NCBI RefSeq assembly: GCF_042667405.1 | Contig: NZ_JBHVAL010000018.1 | Coordinates: 1 to 64,000, forward strand | Reading direction: 5' to 3' | Length of the DNA stretch: 64,000 bases | Origin: Arthrobacter sp042667405 | Lineage (GTDB): Bacteria > Actinomycetota > Actinomycetes > Actinomycetales > Micrococcaceae | Shown: positions 39,270 to 48,582 of the stretch, piece by piece | Numbering within the stretch: the first letter of the stretch is position 1 | Layout: every line of letters begins with the position of its first letter | Notes under the pieces: model-generated | Database searches by the model: none | Told to the model about the DNA's origin: nothing | The model's input: only the letters and a program-made list of their open reading frames with translations | Made by a program: the position numbers and the translations under genes

Positions 39270-41612
39270 GTGGCTGCACCCAATTCCTTGATCTCCTTGC
39301 TGGGCCGGACCCCGGATCCTGAGCAGCTGCGCCATGTCCACACCATCCCGGCCCGGAAGGCAGTCAACGAGCCCTGGCCGGCTTGGGTACACCCCGATGT
39401 CGTGGCCAGCTACGGAACCCTGGGCATCCACGAACCGTACCGGCACCAGATCCAAGCTGCCGATATCGCCCACGACGGACAGCACGTGGTCATTGCCACA
39501 GGAACAGCTTCCGGAAAGTCCCTGGCCTATCAGTTGCCGGCATTGGATGCGATCCACCGTTCCGAATTGCGGGTCCTGTCGGACCCCGGAAAAATCCACG
39601 ACGACGGCGCCGTCACCCTCTATCTCTCCCCTACCAAAGCACTGGCTGCTGACCAGCTCGCAGCGATCCGTGCGCTGAACATGCCCACTGTCCGTGCCGA
39701 ATCATACGACGGCGACACGGACCTCGCCTCCCGACGCTGGATCAGGGACCACGCCAATTTCATCCTGGCGAACCCCGACATGCTGCACTTTGGAATCCTT
39801 CCCAACCACACGTGGTGGGCAAGGTTCTTCCGAAGGTTGCGCTACGTGATCGTCGACGAGGCACACAGCTACCGCGGGGTCTTTGGATCGCATGTAGCAA
39901 ACCTCATGCGACGGCTGCGGCGGATCTGCGCCTACTACGGTGCAGGGACTTCCTTTCCCGAGCCGGTTTTCATCGCGGCCTCCGCCACCGCATCCGATCC
40001 CGCCGTTTCCTTCGGACGGCTCATTGGAGCGCCGGTCCGCGAGGTGTCTGAAGATTGCTCCCCTCATGGATCCACTACCGTGGCGTTCTGGGAGCCCGCG
40101 CTGACCGACCTCAAGGGTGAAAACGGAGCCAAACAACGCCGGACAGCAGTCGCCGAAACAGCTGACATCCTGGCCAACCTGGTTTCCTCGCGGATCCGAA
40201 CCATCGCCTTCATTAAATCCCGGCGCGGGGCAGAATCCATCGCTTCCATCACCAAAAGACTCCTGGACGAGGTGGACCCCAGCCTCCCTGGCCGGGTGGC
40301 CGCCTACAGATCCGGCTACCTCCCTGAAGAGCGGCGTGCCCTGGAGCAAGCACTCAGGTCCGGCCAACTGCTTGGGGTGTCGAGCACCTCTGCCCTGGAA
40401 CTCGGAATTGATATCTCCGGGCTGGACGCTGTGCTGGTGGCCGGTTGGCCCGGCACCCGCGCTTCCCTGTTCCAACAGATTGGCCGGGCAGGACGGGCCG
40501 GGCAGGACGCAATCGCCGCTTTTGTTGCCAGCGACGATCCCCTGGACACCTACTTGGTGAACCACCCGGAAGCTATCTTTGACGTGTCTGTGGAAGCCAC
40601 TGTGTTTGATCCCGGCAACCCTTACGTCCTTGGACCACATCTGTGTGCAGCGGCCGCTGAACTGCCAATCGGCCCGGCGGAGCTCGATCTTTTCGGCCCG
40701 ACGGCAGAGGGTTTGCTTGAACGCCTGGTGGCGCAGGGGTACCTGCGCAAGCGGCCCGCCGGCTGGTTCTGGACCCACCCGGAAAGTGCCGCCGGAATGG
40801 TGAATCTGCGGGCCGACGGCGGCGGGCCTGTCAGCATCGTGGACGCCGAAACCGGCTCCCTCCTGGGAACGATGGATTCGCCCCAGACCCACTACCAGGC
40901 CCATACGGGCGCAATCTACGTTCATCAAGGCGACAGCTACCTTGTGGAGGATCTCAACGAGACCGACCATTGCGTCATGGTGCGGCGGGTGAACCCCGAT
41001 TTCTACACCACTGCGCGGGACGTGACGCAGATCGAGGTTCTCGACACAACGCGCTCGGTTCAATGGGGTGACATCACGGTTCACTTTGGCGATGTCAAGG
41101 TAACCACTCAAGTTGTGTCCTTCCAGCGAAAAGCGTTGATTTCAAATGAGATCCTTGGCGAAGAGCCCTTGGATCTGGGTGCCCGTGAGCTGTTCACCAA
41201 GGCCGTCTGGTTCGTGGTGGAGAACAGATCACTGCATGGAGCCGGCCTGGTTGAAGCCGAGTTCCCTGGTGCGCTCCATGCGGCAGAGCACGCCGCCATC
41301 GGGCTCCTGCCCTTGGTGGCATCGAGCGACAGGTGGGATATCGGGGGCGTTTCCACGGCCCTGCATGCCGACACCGGGGTCCCGACGATCTTTGTCTACG
41401 ACGGACATCCGGGCGGCGCCGGCTTCGCGGAGCGCGGTTTCGAAAAAGCCAAAACATGGTTGACCGCCACCCGGGACGCCATTAAGGCCTGTGAGTGTGA
41501 AACCGGCTGCCCGTCCTGTGTCCAGTCCCCCAAATGCGGCAACAAGAACAACCCCCTGGACAAGGCAGCCGCCATCACCCTGCTTGGTGTCCTGCTCAAG
41601 GATGCTGTCTAA
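39270..41612 (+). CDS. DEAD/DEAH-box helicase with DUF1998 (MrfA/YprA-like)
   Basis: A 780-aa superfamily 2 helicase. Walker A is ATGTASGKSLAYQ, the DExH box is VDEAHSYRG, and the C-terminal helicase domain carries IGRAGRAGQDA. The C-terminal DUF1998/MZB module ends with a four-cysteine site CECETGCPSCVQSPKCGN. Bacillus MrfA, with this architecture, repairs mitomycin C damage. GTG start at 39270 preferred because CAGAAT is 6 bp upstream; a TTG one codon earlier is also possible. Its TAA overlaps the TAG of the convergent tad gene. Confidence 0.92.
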   Translation: MAAPNSLISLLGRTPDPEQLRHVHTIPARKAVNEPWPAWVHPDVVASYGTLGIHEPYRHQIQAADIAHDGQHVVIATGTASGKSLAYQLPALDAIHRSELRVLSDPGKIHDDGAVTLYLSPTKALAADQLAAIRALNMPTVRAESYDGDTDLASRRWIRDHANFILANPDMLHFGILPNHTWWARFFRRLRYVIVDEAHSYRGVFGSHVANLMRRLRRICAYYGAGTSFPEPVFIAASATASDPAVSFGRLIGAPVREVSEDCSPHGSTTVAFWEPALTDLKGENGAKQRRTAVAETADILANLVSSRIRTIAFIKSRRGAESIASITKRLLDEVDPSLPGRVAAYRSGYLPEERRALEQALRSGQLLGVSSTSALELGIDISGLDAVLVAGWPGTRASLFQQIGRAGRAGQDAIAAFVASDDPLDTYLVNHPEAIFDVSVEATVFDPGNPYVLGPHLCAAAAELPIGPAELDLFGPTAEGLLERLVAQGYLRKRPAGWFWTHPESAAGMVNLRADGGGPVSIVDAETGSLLGTMDSPQTHYQAHTGAIYVHQGDSYLVEDLNETDHCVMVRRVNPDFYTTARDVTQIEVLDTTRSVQWGDITVHFGDVKVTTQVVSFQRKALISNEILGEEPLDLGARELFTKAVWFVVENRSLHGAGLVEAEFPGALHAAEHAAIGLLPLVASSDRWDIGGVSTALHADTGVPTIFVYDGHPGGAGFAERGFEKAKTWLTATRDAIKACECETGCPSCVQSPKCGNKNNPLDKAAAITLLGVLLKDAV

Positions 41613-41986
41613 GCACCCGACGGTGAACGAGGTGGCCCCGCCCTTGCACGGCCCGTAGCTACGCCCCATCTGAAGGGATAGGCCAATTCGGTGACGACCT
41701 CCACCACCTCGCCGCCCGCCACCACACAGGAGCTCAAGATTGCGTTGTGATGCCGGACCACCTCCGCCGCCACGGCACACGGCTCTCCCGATGTCAGCCC
41801 CCGGGCAGCGTCTGCCCCCGCCAGGGCGGCCAAGTCGGCGGCTGATGCCGCCCGTGACGCCATCACTCCTGCTTGGGCCAAAAGCAGCACGCTGAGCAGG
41901 AGCGCCGTCACCACGGTTCCCAACGCCAGGGCGAGCACCGATCCTGACCCACGCTCACTGTCAAAACTGAAGGCCCGCCGGGTCAC
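41609..41986 (-). CDS. TadE-like secretion-neighbourhood protein (Rv3654c type)
   Basis: A 125-aa protein, last gene of the Tad cluster. After a short leader ending FDSERGSGS comes one membrane helix (VLALALGTVVTALLLSVLLLA) followed by SRAASAADLAALAGADAA, the hallmark of pseudopilin-like TadE/Rv3654c proteins. GTG start overlaps the preceding gene by 4 nt (GTGA). Its stop overlaps the stop of the convergent helicase gene by 3 bases. Confidence 0.82.
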   Translation of the reverse strand: MTRRAFSFDSERGSGSVLALALGTVVTALLLSVLLLAQAGVMASRAASAADLAALAGADAARGLTSGEPCAVAAEVVRHHNAILSSCVVAGGEVVEVVTELAYPFRWGVATGRARAGPPRSPSGA

Positions 41987-42369
41987 GGTGTTCCTGCCTC
42001 TGCGCGGGCGGAGGCAGACGCCGTCAGTCTCCACGGGATAAGCGACCCCATGGTTCCCCCGACCGGTGATGAAGCAGTAACTGTCAGCCAGCCGCCGTCG
42101 GCTGTCAGCGATGAGCTGGCGTCCTCCCCGGCAAGCCGCGTGACGGTGTCCTCCACAACAGCCGCCGTTTCGCCCCGCGCGGAAGCCCGGGCACCGGCCC
42201 TCGCTGCCTCCTCCAACCGCAGTTGCGTGATGGCCGCAGCGCCGCCCGCCAGCAGGAAAGCCAGCAGCAGCACCACTGCCGGTAACGCGACAGCGAACTC
42301 GGCAGTCACGGCTCCGCGCTCCTGAGCTGCCGGGACAGTCTTCCTGCGGACAGGCAGCGCCTCCATCAT
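41983..42369 (-). CDS. TadE-family pilus assembly protein
   Basis: A 128-aa minor pseudopilin-like protein. The sequence QERGAVTAEFAVALPAVVLL contains the TadE processing region (G-A-V-T-A-E) with a conserved Glu at +5 and a hydrophobic helix. It overlaps both neighbours by 4 nt. Counterpart of Rv3655c. Confidence 0.85.
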   Translation of the reverse strand: MMEALPVRRKTVPAAQERGAVTAEFAVALPAVVLLLAFLLAGGAAAITQLRLEEAARAGARASARGETAAVVEDTVTRLAGEDASSSLTADGGWLTVTASSPVGGTMGSLIPWRLTASASARAEAGTP

Positions 42370-42686
42370 GGCAAGGACAGGGCCGTACGGATCACGTTGA
42401 GCAGAAAGCCCCGGACTTCTTCGCTGCGAAGGATGACCACCAACAAACCGGCCAAACCAACGGCTGCCAAGGTGGTGATCGCATACTCCGCGGTGGCCAT
42501 GCCCCCTTCCGAGCCCATGAGCCGCCTGGGGGATCCTGTCCGGGGCCGTCTCCGACGCCGTACGGGGTCACTCGCACGCTCCGGATCGCGGACTGTCACA
42601 ATGGCTTGCCGTGATTCAGAGTATGTGAGGGCGGGGGCGTTGCGGGCAACCGGCCCGGCAGCAGGTGGACTGAATGTTGTTGTCAC
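42366..42686 (-). CDS. DUF4244 Flp pilin-like protein
   Basis: A 106-aa protein, likely the major pilin-like subunit of the cluster. A long basic leader (RRRRRPRTGSPRR) precedes GMATAEYAITTLAAVGLAG, the Flp-type processing site and hydrophobic helix. GTG start with GAAAGGAAC upstream. The 154-bp gap before it is the only sizeable gap in the cluster and could hold a separate promoter for the pilin genes. Counterpart of Rv3656c. Confidence 0.85.
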   Translation of the reverse strand: MTTTFSPPAAGPVARNAPALTYSESRQAIVTVRDPERASDPVRRRRRPRTGSPRRLMGSEGGMATAEYAITTLAAVGLAGLLVVILRSEEVRGFLLNVIRTALSLP

Positions 42687-42840
42687 GGTGGGTTCCTTTC
42701 AAAGGGTGCCAGCGGTTCTGGCTGATTCGACTCTTCCGTGGCCCAACAGGGGCCGAAAGTACGCGATTCCTGCAAGTGGATAACCCCTCCAAAATGACGA
42801 TTGTGGAGGAAGAGTGCTGGCCGGGGTGGCGAACCACAGT

Positions 42841-43428
42841 TCACGCCGAAGGAAGCATGGCGATCAGCACTGGAGCGATGCCCAGGCAGATGAAGGCCGG
42901 CAAGGAGCAAAGCCCCAACGGCACAACAAGCTTGACGCCCAAAGCAGCCGCCCGCTTTTCAGCGGCCCTGAAGCTTTCACGCCGTTCCCTGGCGGCCTGG
43001 GCGTACAGGATCGATGCTGACGGTGCCCCGGTGAGCGCAGCGAAGGCGAGTGCCTCCTTCAGCCGCAGCACCTCCGGGGAGTGCTGTGCAGGGGCGCGCC
43101 AAGCAGTTTCCCAGTCGGCGCCAATGGCCAACGCACCCACGACGGGTCGCAGTGACTGGCCGATGGGAGGCGAAGCCGCTCCGGCCAGGAGGTCCAAGGC
43201 CCTACCGATGCCGGCTCCGGCGTCCAGCATGGAAGCCACCAGCTCCAGCATCATCGCCGGATCGCGTAGGCCGTCCGTGGAAGTCCCCGCACTGCCCGAA
43301 GCTCCACTGGCCATCGACGAAACGGGAGGGCCGGCAAAGAGCAGAGTGGCCCGGGTGGGGACAGCTAAGGCGATGACCGCAGCGATGGCCAGGGCTCCCA
43401 CCATCAACAGGGTCCCTGTTCCAGGCAT
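42841..43428 (-). CDS. Type II secretion F / TadC-like membrane protein
   Basis: A 195-aa membrane protein with an N-terminal hydrophobic segment, a central T2SS-F domain (DPAMMLELVASMLDAGAGIG, LKEALAFAALTGAPSASI) and C-terminal helices (GLCSLPAFICLGIAPVLIA). ATG at 43428 is chosen because it overlaps the restored stop codon of the upstream tadB-like gene (TGATG); the longer frame upstream belongs to the other gene's sequence. Inner-membrane platform of the Tad apparatus. Confidence 0.85.
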   Translation of the reverse strand: MPGTGTLLMVGALAIAAVIALAVPTRATLLFAGPPVSSMASGASGSAGTSTDGLRDPAMMLELVASMLDAGAGIGRALDLLAGAASPPIGQSLRPVVGALAIGADWETAWRAPAQHSPEVLRLKEALAFAALTGAPSASILYAQAARERRESFRAAEKRAAALGVKLVVPLGLCSLPAFICLGIAPVLIAMLPSA

Positions 43429-44236
43429 CAGATTCCTCCCGCTGCGGCGGCGACCAGCTTGGAAGACCAGATACGGCCGGCAACCGTGAGCAGCAGTCCG
43501 GCAGCCAAGGTGGCAATGCCCCAAGGGTTACCCAGCAGGATGCCCAACGGGTCCACGCCAGGACCATTCCGAGAACCAACCCGAACAATGGAAGCCATGA
43601 CAACAGCCGGACGGTGGCCTTGGGTCCTGCGAGCGCGGTCTGCCGGGCAGCCTCGGCGTCTTCCTCAGCTTCGAGCTGCGCCGCGAACCGGGTGAGGAGA
43701 TCTGCAAGCGGACACCCGCTGGCTTCGGCTACGTCCAGGCAAGCTGCCAGTTCCATCCACACGCGCCGCTCTGAACTGCCCCGCAGGGGGTAAGTTTGCG
43801 CTGCCGTTCGACGGATCGCATCAGCGGGAGAATTCCCCAGCGTGGAGGCGGCACGCGCAGCGCCCAACACCTTCAAGGAGTCAGCGGATAGAGCTGGCGG
43901 ACGGGACGGGAAATCCGCTCCACGTCCACTACCGGTTTGCGCGGCATGTTCCCTGGCGCATCGCGGAGCGTGGACAAGCCACAGCTCTTCCCACAGCCCG
44001 GACGTTCCGCGGCCGCCGCGGAGCAGGGCCGCCAGCTGCTGGACCAGGACCACCAGTTTGAGCGCGTTGGGAGGACGGTGTCGCAACAGTCGTCGGGCCC
44101 GGAAAGCCCCTGACGGATGCGCGCTCGTGTCCCCTTGCTGGCCCAGGCTTAATATCCTGCGACGGCGGCTTGCCTCGTCACCGCTGAACTGCAGCCAGAC
44201 GGCATAGACCAGGACAAGAACGATGATGCTCATCAT
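43428..44236 (-). pseudogene. TadB-like type II secretion F protein, frameshifted near its 3' end
   Basis: The frame from the ATG at 44236 (overlapping the tadA stop as ATGA) reads MSIIVLVLVYAVWL and a T2SS-F domain up to LFGLVLGMVLAW, then continues as nonsense through the next gene. Restoring one base at about 43551-43562 gives VDPLGILLGNPWGIATLAAG, a second membrane helix, GRIWSSKLV and a TGA at 43430-43428 that overlaps the tadC ATG. Length 809 nt is one short of a multiple of three. Either the gene has lost one G (GTCCTGGCGTGG) or the sequence has an error there. Confidence 0.85.
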
Positions 44237-45426
44237 GTGCCCAGGCCCAGGGTAAGCCGGCTGGAGAGCTCCGGCCACGCAGGCCCTTCTTCTATTCCGT
44301 CGCGGCGCAGGGTCAACGCGGGGACCACTTCGGGACCTTGGGGTGTCTGTGCCATCATTCCGATGGAAGTCACTTGACGTCCCGTCCGGCCTCTGGCCAC
44401 GTGGATCACAACGTCCAATGCCGAGGAGACCTGGAGCTGAACGGCTTCAGCATTCATTCCCGCGAGCGCACCGAGGGCGACAAGCCGTGCAGGCACCGAT
44501 TCGGCCGTGTTGGCGTGAATGGTGCCACCTCCGCCCGTGTGCCCGGTGTTGAGCGCCGTTAGGAGTTCCCGTACCTCGGCGCCACGGCATTCTCCGACAA
44601 TCAGCCGGTCGGGCCTCATACGCAGTGCCTGACGGACCAGCTCAGCGAGGTCCAGGCTGCCCTCCCCTTCCAAATTGCGGTGGCGCGACTCGAGGCAGAC
44701 CACGTGCGGGTGGACCGGGTTTAGTTCGGCGGCATCCTCGATCAGAACCAACCGTTCGTCCGGATGGCTGAGCCCCAGCAGGGTGGAAAGGAGTGTGGTT
44801 TTTCCGGAGCCCGTTGCGCCGCTGATCAGGAAGCTCAGTCGCCGTTCGATGATGGCTCTGAGTACCTCCTCTATTTTTTCGGAGAACATGCCGCTTGCCC
44901 TCAGTTCGGGCAACGTAAACACCTGTTCCCGGCGTATTCGGATGGACAAGAGCGTCCCGGCTGTGGAGATGGGCGCAAGGACTGCATGGACGCGATAGCC
45001 CCCTTTGAGCCGGACGTCGACGCAGGGCGAACCGTCGTCCAGGCGACGTCCCCCTGCGGCAACCAGCCGGGATGCAAGTGACCGGACGTGGTGCTCAGCG
45101 TCGAACCGCAGCAGACTGCGTTCCAGGCCCCGCCCCCGGTCGAACCACACCGAGTCCGGTCCGTTGACGAAAATGTCGGTGACCAAGGGGTCTTGGGCGA
45201 GTTGTTGCAAGGGCCCCAATCCGCTCAATTCAGCATTAATGGACTCGGCGGCATCCAAGGCACCGGCTGTGCCCAGCAACCTGCCACTGGCCTGTATGGC
45301 TGCCGCCACCGTCGACGGCGTGACCGGTCCCCGGCCGGCAAGTACCGATTCACGAACCGTCTCGAGAAGCACGGTGTCCAGCTTTGGAGCGTGCCGGCGG
45401 CGCTGCCCTTCAAGGAACCGGCTCAT
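44233..45426 (-). CDS. tadA: TadA-family secretion ATPase
   Basis: A 397-aa hexameric ATPase that powers Tad/Flp-type pilus assembly. Walker A is GATGSGKTT (203-211), the Asp box and Walker B region are LVLIEDAAEL and DRLIVGECRG, and the His box is GGGGTIHANT. The N-terminal domain (DIFVNGPDSVWFDRGRGL) fits CpaF. It overlaps the ssd gene by 4 nt and the tadB-like gene by 4 nt. Confidence 0.93.
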   Translation of the reverse strand: MSRFLEGQRRRHAPKLDTVLLETVRESVLAGRGPVTPSTVAAAIQASGRLLGTAGALDAAESINAELSGLGPLQQLAQDPLVTDIFVNGPDSVWFDRGRGLERSLLRFDAEHHVRSLASRLVAAGGRRLDDGSPCVDVRLKGGYRVHAVLAPISTAGTLLSIRIRREQVFTLPELRASGMFSEKIEEVLRAIIERRLSFLISGATGSGKTTLLSTLLGLSHPDERLVLIEDAAELNPVHPHVVCLESRHRNLEGEGSLDLAELVRQALRMRPDRLIVGECRGAEVRELLTALNTGHTGGGGTIHANTAESVPARLVALGALAGMNAEAVQLQVSSALDVVIHVARGRTGRQVTSIGMMAQTPQGPEVVPALTLRRDGIEEGPAWPELSSRLTLGLGT

Positions 45427-46541
45427 CGGAGGACTCCGTTCAGTTCCAGCACGTCCTCCGCGAAGCGGCAGACGTCCTTTCGGCGGCCAAGTTCAAGCAG
45501 CCTGCCGAGCTCTGTCCCGGCCCCCACTCCGCGTACCTCAGGGACCACGCCAACCAGCGGGATCCCGAGTGACTCGGCGATGAAAGCCGGCTGTACCGGC
45601 GACGCATTGCTCCCGCGTACCAAAAGGCGAATGTCCACGGGCGGGAGCTCATCCAGGATCCGGCCGGAAGCTACCGCTGACCTCAAGTGACCGGTTGTGA
45701 GGAGCAACAGATTGTCGCAGTCCCACGAGAGTCTTCCCACACCCTCGCCACTGCGTCCGAGGTCCACAATGATGAGCTCGAACCCCCGGCGGGCAGCATC
45801 CATAATTGCCACCACAGCTGCCGCATCAGGAGTTTGCACCGGTTCACGGGTACCGGGCCAGGACAAGTACCGGAAACCACCAGCGGCAGGCAGGGAATCC
45901 CTGAACTGTGCAGGGTCAATGCTTCCCCTGCTTTCCTGGAAGTCCGGCCATCGAAGGCCCGGGACCGGTTCATCCGTGACCGCAAGCTCCAGTCCACCTC
46001 CCCATGGATCGCCGTCGATCAGCAAGGTGCTGACTCCTTGGGAGGCCGCGGCCTGGGCAAGCCAGATCGCGGCCGTAGAGGCCCCCGCACCACCACAGCC
46101 ACCAACGATCCCGGTCATAGTTCCACCGGGGTCGGGCGAACCCGACATGGTCAAGTGTTCAGCAAGCCACGCTGCGGCTTCGGGAAGGACTGCCACGCGT
46201 TCAGCTCCCAGCGCGGTGGCCAAACGCCATAATCCCTCTCCATCGCCGCCCTTGCCCAGCAATACAGAAGGGGCCCTCCGACGTGGTGGCAGTTCACGAA
46301 TATCACTGCCCACCAAGACAACATCGGCGCCGTCCCATCCATGGGCGGCCTCCGCGACGCTCACGGCTGTTCGCAGAGTTCCACCTGCCGCAGCCACTAT
46401 CCGCTTTGCTTCTTCCTGGAGGTATGGATCGGCCGAAACAAGGAGCACCCCGGAGGTCTCCCGCGGCAGCCAATAGCCGCCCGGGTCCCCCTCCTCTGGC
46501 TGGTCGATGGGTTGCCTCTGCCGACGAATTCGCTTGCTCAT
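45423..46541 (-). CDS. ssd: Septum site-determining protein Ssd / CpaE-like P-loop protein
   Basis: A 372-aa MinD/CpaE-type protein. A receiver-like N-terminal domain (about 25-125) is followed by a deviant Walker A, GIVGGCGGAGASTAA, and a LIDGDPWGGGL switch. It is the actinobacterial Ssd that heads the tad cluster (Rv3660c), proposed in mycobacteria to influence septum formation; CpaE homologues localise pilus machinery. Start ATG at 46541. Divergent from the polymerase gene. Confidence 0.88.
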   Translation of the reverse strand: MSKRIRRQRQPIDQPEEGDPGGYWLPRETSGVLLVSADPYLQEEAKRIVAAAGGTLRTAVSVAEAAHGWDGADVVLVGSDIRELPPRRRAPSVLLGKGGDGEGLWRLATALGAERVAVLPEAAAWLAEHLTMSGSPDPGGTMTGIVGGCGGAGASTAAIWLAQAAASQGVSTLLIDGDPWGGGLELAVTDEPVPGLRWPDFQESRGSIDPAQFRDSLPAAGGFRYLSWPGTREPVQTPDAAAVVAIMDAARRGFELIIVDLGRSGEGVGRLSWDCDNLLLLTTGHLRSAVASGRILDELPPVDIRLLVRGSNASPVQPAFIAESLGIPLVGVVPEVRGVGAGTELGRLLELGRRKDVCRFAEDVLELNGVLR

Positions 46542-46722
46542 GACAACACACTGGCCTAACCCCCAAGCTCGGATAAGCTCCCAAAGCCCGTATGTGCAAA
46601 ACCTCGCCCATTTGCAAGCCGGAAGCTGCTTGTGGAGGACAGGTCACGCGTTCAAGTCCGGCCTGGGCAGCAAACCGCTGCCTGAACGGCAGCAGTCCCT
46701 CCAACAGGGCAGAATGGGACGC

Positions 46723-48411
46723 ATGTACTTGCTGCTTGCCGCCCACCCGGACGGCGCAGCCATACAGAGGATCTCTCCCGCGGGGAAAGCTACTGCGGAC
46801 GCACGCGTCGTCCGCCGTGGTGAGTTGCCCGGCGTCGTCCGTGAGCTCGAAACCCAGCGGCCACGCTGGGTATGGCACCGCGCCCAGGACTGGTATTCGG
46901 GACTGCTGGACCACGGCATCGAGCTGGAGCGGTGCCATGACCTGGCGCTCTGCGGAGCGATACTGGCCCACTCGGAGTTCACTGCCCACACGGACTACGC
47001 CCGGAACGCGGTTCACCTCACCCAGGACGACGACAGCCCACCCCGCATCCTCCAGCCACCACCGCCCTCCGCGGATCAAGGCGCACTGTTTGAGGACCTC
47101 ACGCCGTCGGATCCCAAAGCAGGCTTGGCGGAACTGAAAGCGGAATTCGCGGCCCAACAAGAAGCAATGGCACAGGTCGGCACCGACCACCAGCGCAGGC
47201 AACGGCTGCAGTTGTTGCTCGCTGCCGAATCAGCGTGCGCGATCATCGCCGTCGAAATGCAGCACGCCGGCGTCCCCTGGCGGGAAGAGTTGCACCAGCA
47301 GATCCTGGCTGATGTTCTTGGCCCCCGCCCTTCCCCTGGCAACCGGCCTCCGGCTTTGGAAGCGCTCTGCACAGAGCTTCGGACCATCCTCAACTCCCCC
47401 AGCCTCAACCCGGACTCGCCGCAGGACCTCATGCGTGCGCTCCATCGCAACGGCATCGAAGTGAAAAGTACGCGGCAATGGGAGCTCCAGGAGTCCAAGC
47501 ATCCTGCCATCCAGCCCCTGCTCGCCTACAAGAAACTCTCCCGCCTCCACACCGCCAACGGCTGGGCCTGGCTGGACGCGTGGGTGCGGGACGGGCGTTT
47601 CCACCCGGAATATGTGGTGGGTGGCGTGGTGTCGGGCCGTTGGGCCTCGCGCGGGGGCGGCGCCCTGCAAATTCCCCGCAACATCCGGGCGGCGGTGCAC
47701 TCGGACCCGGGCCACAAGCTGATCGTCGCTGACGCGTCGCAGCTTGAACCGCGGGTCCTGGTGGCCTTGGCCCAAGACACGAAAATGGCCGAGGCAGCCC
47801 GCGACAAGGACCTTTACGCGGGCATCGCCGCCCAGGGTTTCGGTGGCGACAGGGCCAAAGCGAAAGTCGCCCTGCTGGGCGCTATCTACGGCGCCACCAC
47901 AGGCGAATCCGGCAGGCTCATGCCCCAGCTGGCCCGCACTTATCCCCGCGCTGTGGGGTACGTGGAACAGGCTGCCCGGGAAGGCGAAGCCGGCAGGACG
48001 GTGACCACGCGGCTCGGACGAAGCAGCCCGCCGCCGTCGGCCGGTTGGCTGCGGAGCCAGCAATCAATCACCGCAGAGGAACAACGCCGGGCCGACAACC
48101 TGGCCCGCTCCCGCGGCCGCTTCACCCGGAACTTCGTGGTCCAGGGCTCGGCAGCTGAGTGGGCAGCGTGCTGGCTCGCAGAACTACGACGTCGGTTGCG
48201 GGCCTTGCGCGTCGAAGGCTCACCGTCAGGGGAACTCGTCTTTTTCCTGCACGATGAAGTCATGGTCCACGCTCCCGATGACGCCGTGGACGCCTGCATC
48301 AGGGCCATTGAAGAGTCCGCCGTTGCAGCCAAGGAACTCATGTTCGGGCCGATTCCCGTGGAATTTCCGGTGAGTGTCGCCGTCGTCGACTCTTACGACA
48401 AGGCGAAGTAG
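46723..48411 (+). CDS. PolA-family 3'-5' exonuclease/DNA polymerase-like protein
   Basis: A 562-aa protein with family A polymerase motifs but no 5'-nuclease domain. Motif A reads VADASQLEPRVLVALA in place of DYSQIELR, motif B region is DRAKAKVALLGAIYGA, and motif C is FLHDEVMVHAP. The N-terminal about 200 residues occupy the place of the 3'-5' exonuclease domain and look degenerate. Actinobacteria carry this as a second gene beside polA. I start at ATG 46723 (MYLLLAAHPDG), with CAGAAT 7 bp upstream; the open frame before it is unsupported. Role unknown, possibly repair. Confidence 0.82.
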   Translation: MYLLLAAHPDGAAIQRISPAGKATADARVVRRGELPGVVRELETQRPRWVWHRAQDWYSGLLDHGIELERCHDLALCGAILAHSEFTAHTDYARNAVHLTQDDDSPPRILQPPPPSADQGALFEDLTPSDPKAGLAELKAEFAAQQEAMAQVGTDHQRRQRLQLLLAAESACAIIAVEMQHAGVPWREELHQQILADVLGPRPSPGNRPPALEALCTELRTILNSPSLNPDSPQDLMRALHRNGIEVKSTRQWELQESKHPAIQPLLAYKKLSRLHTANGWAWLDAWVRDGRFHPEYVVGGVVSGRWASRGGGALQIPRNIRAAVHSDPGHKLIVADASQLEPRVLVALAQDTKMAEAARDKDLYAGIAAQGFGGDRAKAKVALLGAIYGATTGESGRLMPQLARTYPRAVGYVEQAAREGEAGRTVTTRLGRSSPPPSAGWLRSQQSITAEEQRRADNLARSRGRFTRNFVVQGSAAEWAACWLAELRRRLRALRVEGSPSGELVFFLHDEVMVHAPDDAVDACIRAIEESAVAAKELMFGPIPVEFPVSVAVVDSYDKAK

Positions 48412-48436
48412 CCGCACATTAGCGGCAAGCGTGCGG
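48412..48436 (+). terminator. Short hairpin after the polymerase gene
   Basis: CCGCAC and GTGCGG (48412-48417, 48431-48436) with a 13-nt loop, directly after the TAG stop and followed by ACTTTCC. Weak but correctly placed. Confidence 0.45.
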
Positions 48437-48582
48437 ACTTTCCAGTCACATCTCGCCAGATGAGGTGCCGTGACCTGGGCATGACGGGCGACTTTGGTTC
48501 CCCGCCGCTTCCCGATACTTTCACTGGGTAAGTGGCCTTAGGAGTCCACGGTGCATGCAAGGAAGCATTACAAGGGGGAAGC

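Noticed and set aside
43202..43427. Continuation of the tadB-like frame through the tadC gene as a real C-terminus
   Set aside because: The translation becomes Cys/His/Arg-rich with no membrane helix, while the +1 frame gives a normal helix and a stop overlapping the tadC start.
46648..46680. GTTCAAGTCC, like a tRNA T-loop, in the gap before the polymerase gene
   Set aside because: The flanking five bases on each side do not pair, and no anticodon arm, acceptor stem or CCA-like end fits around it.
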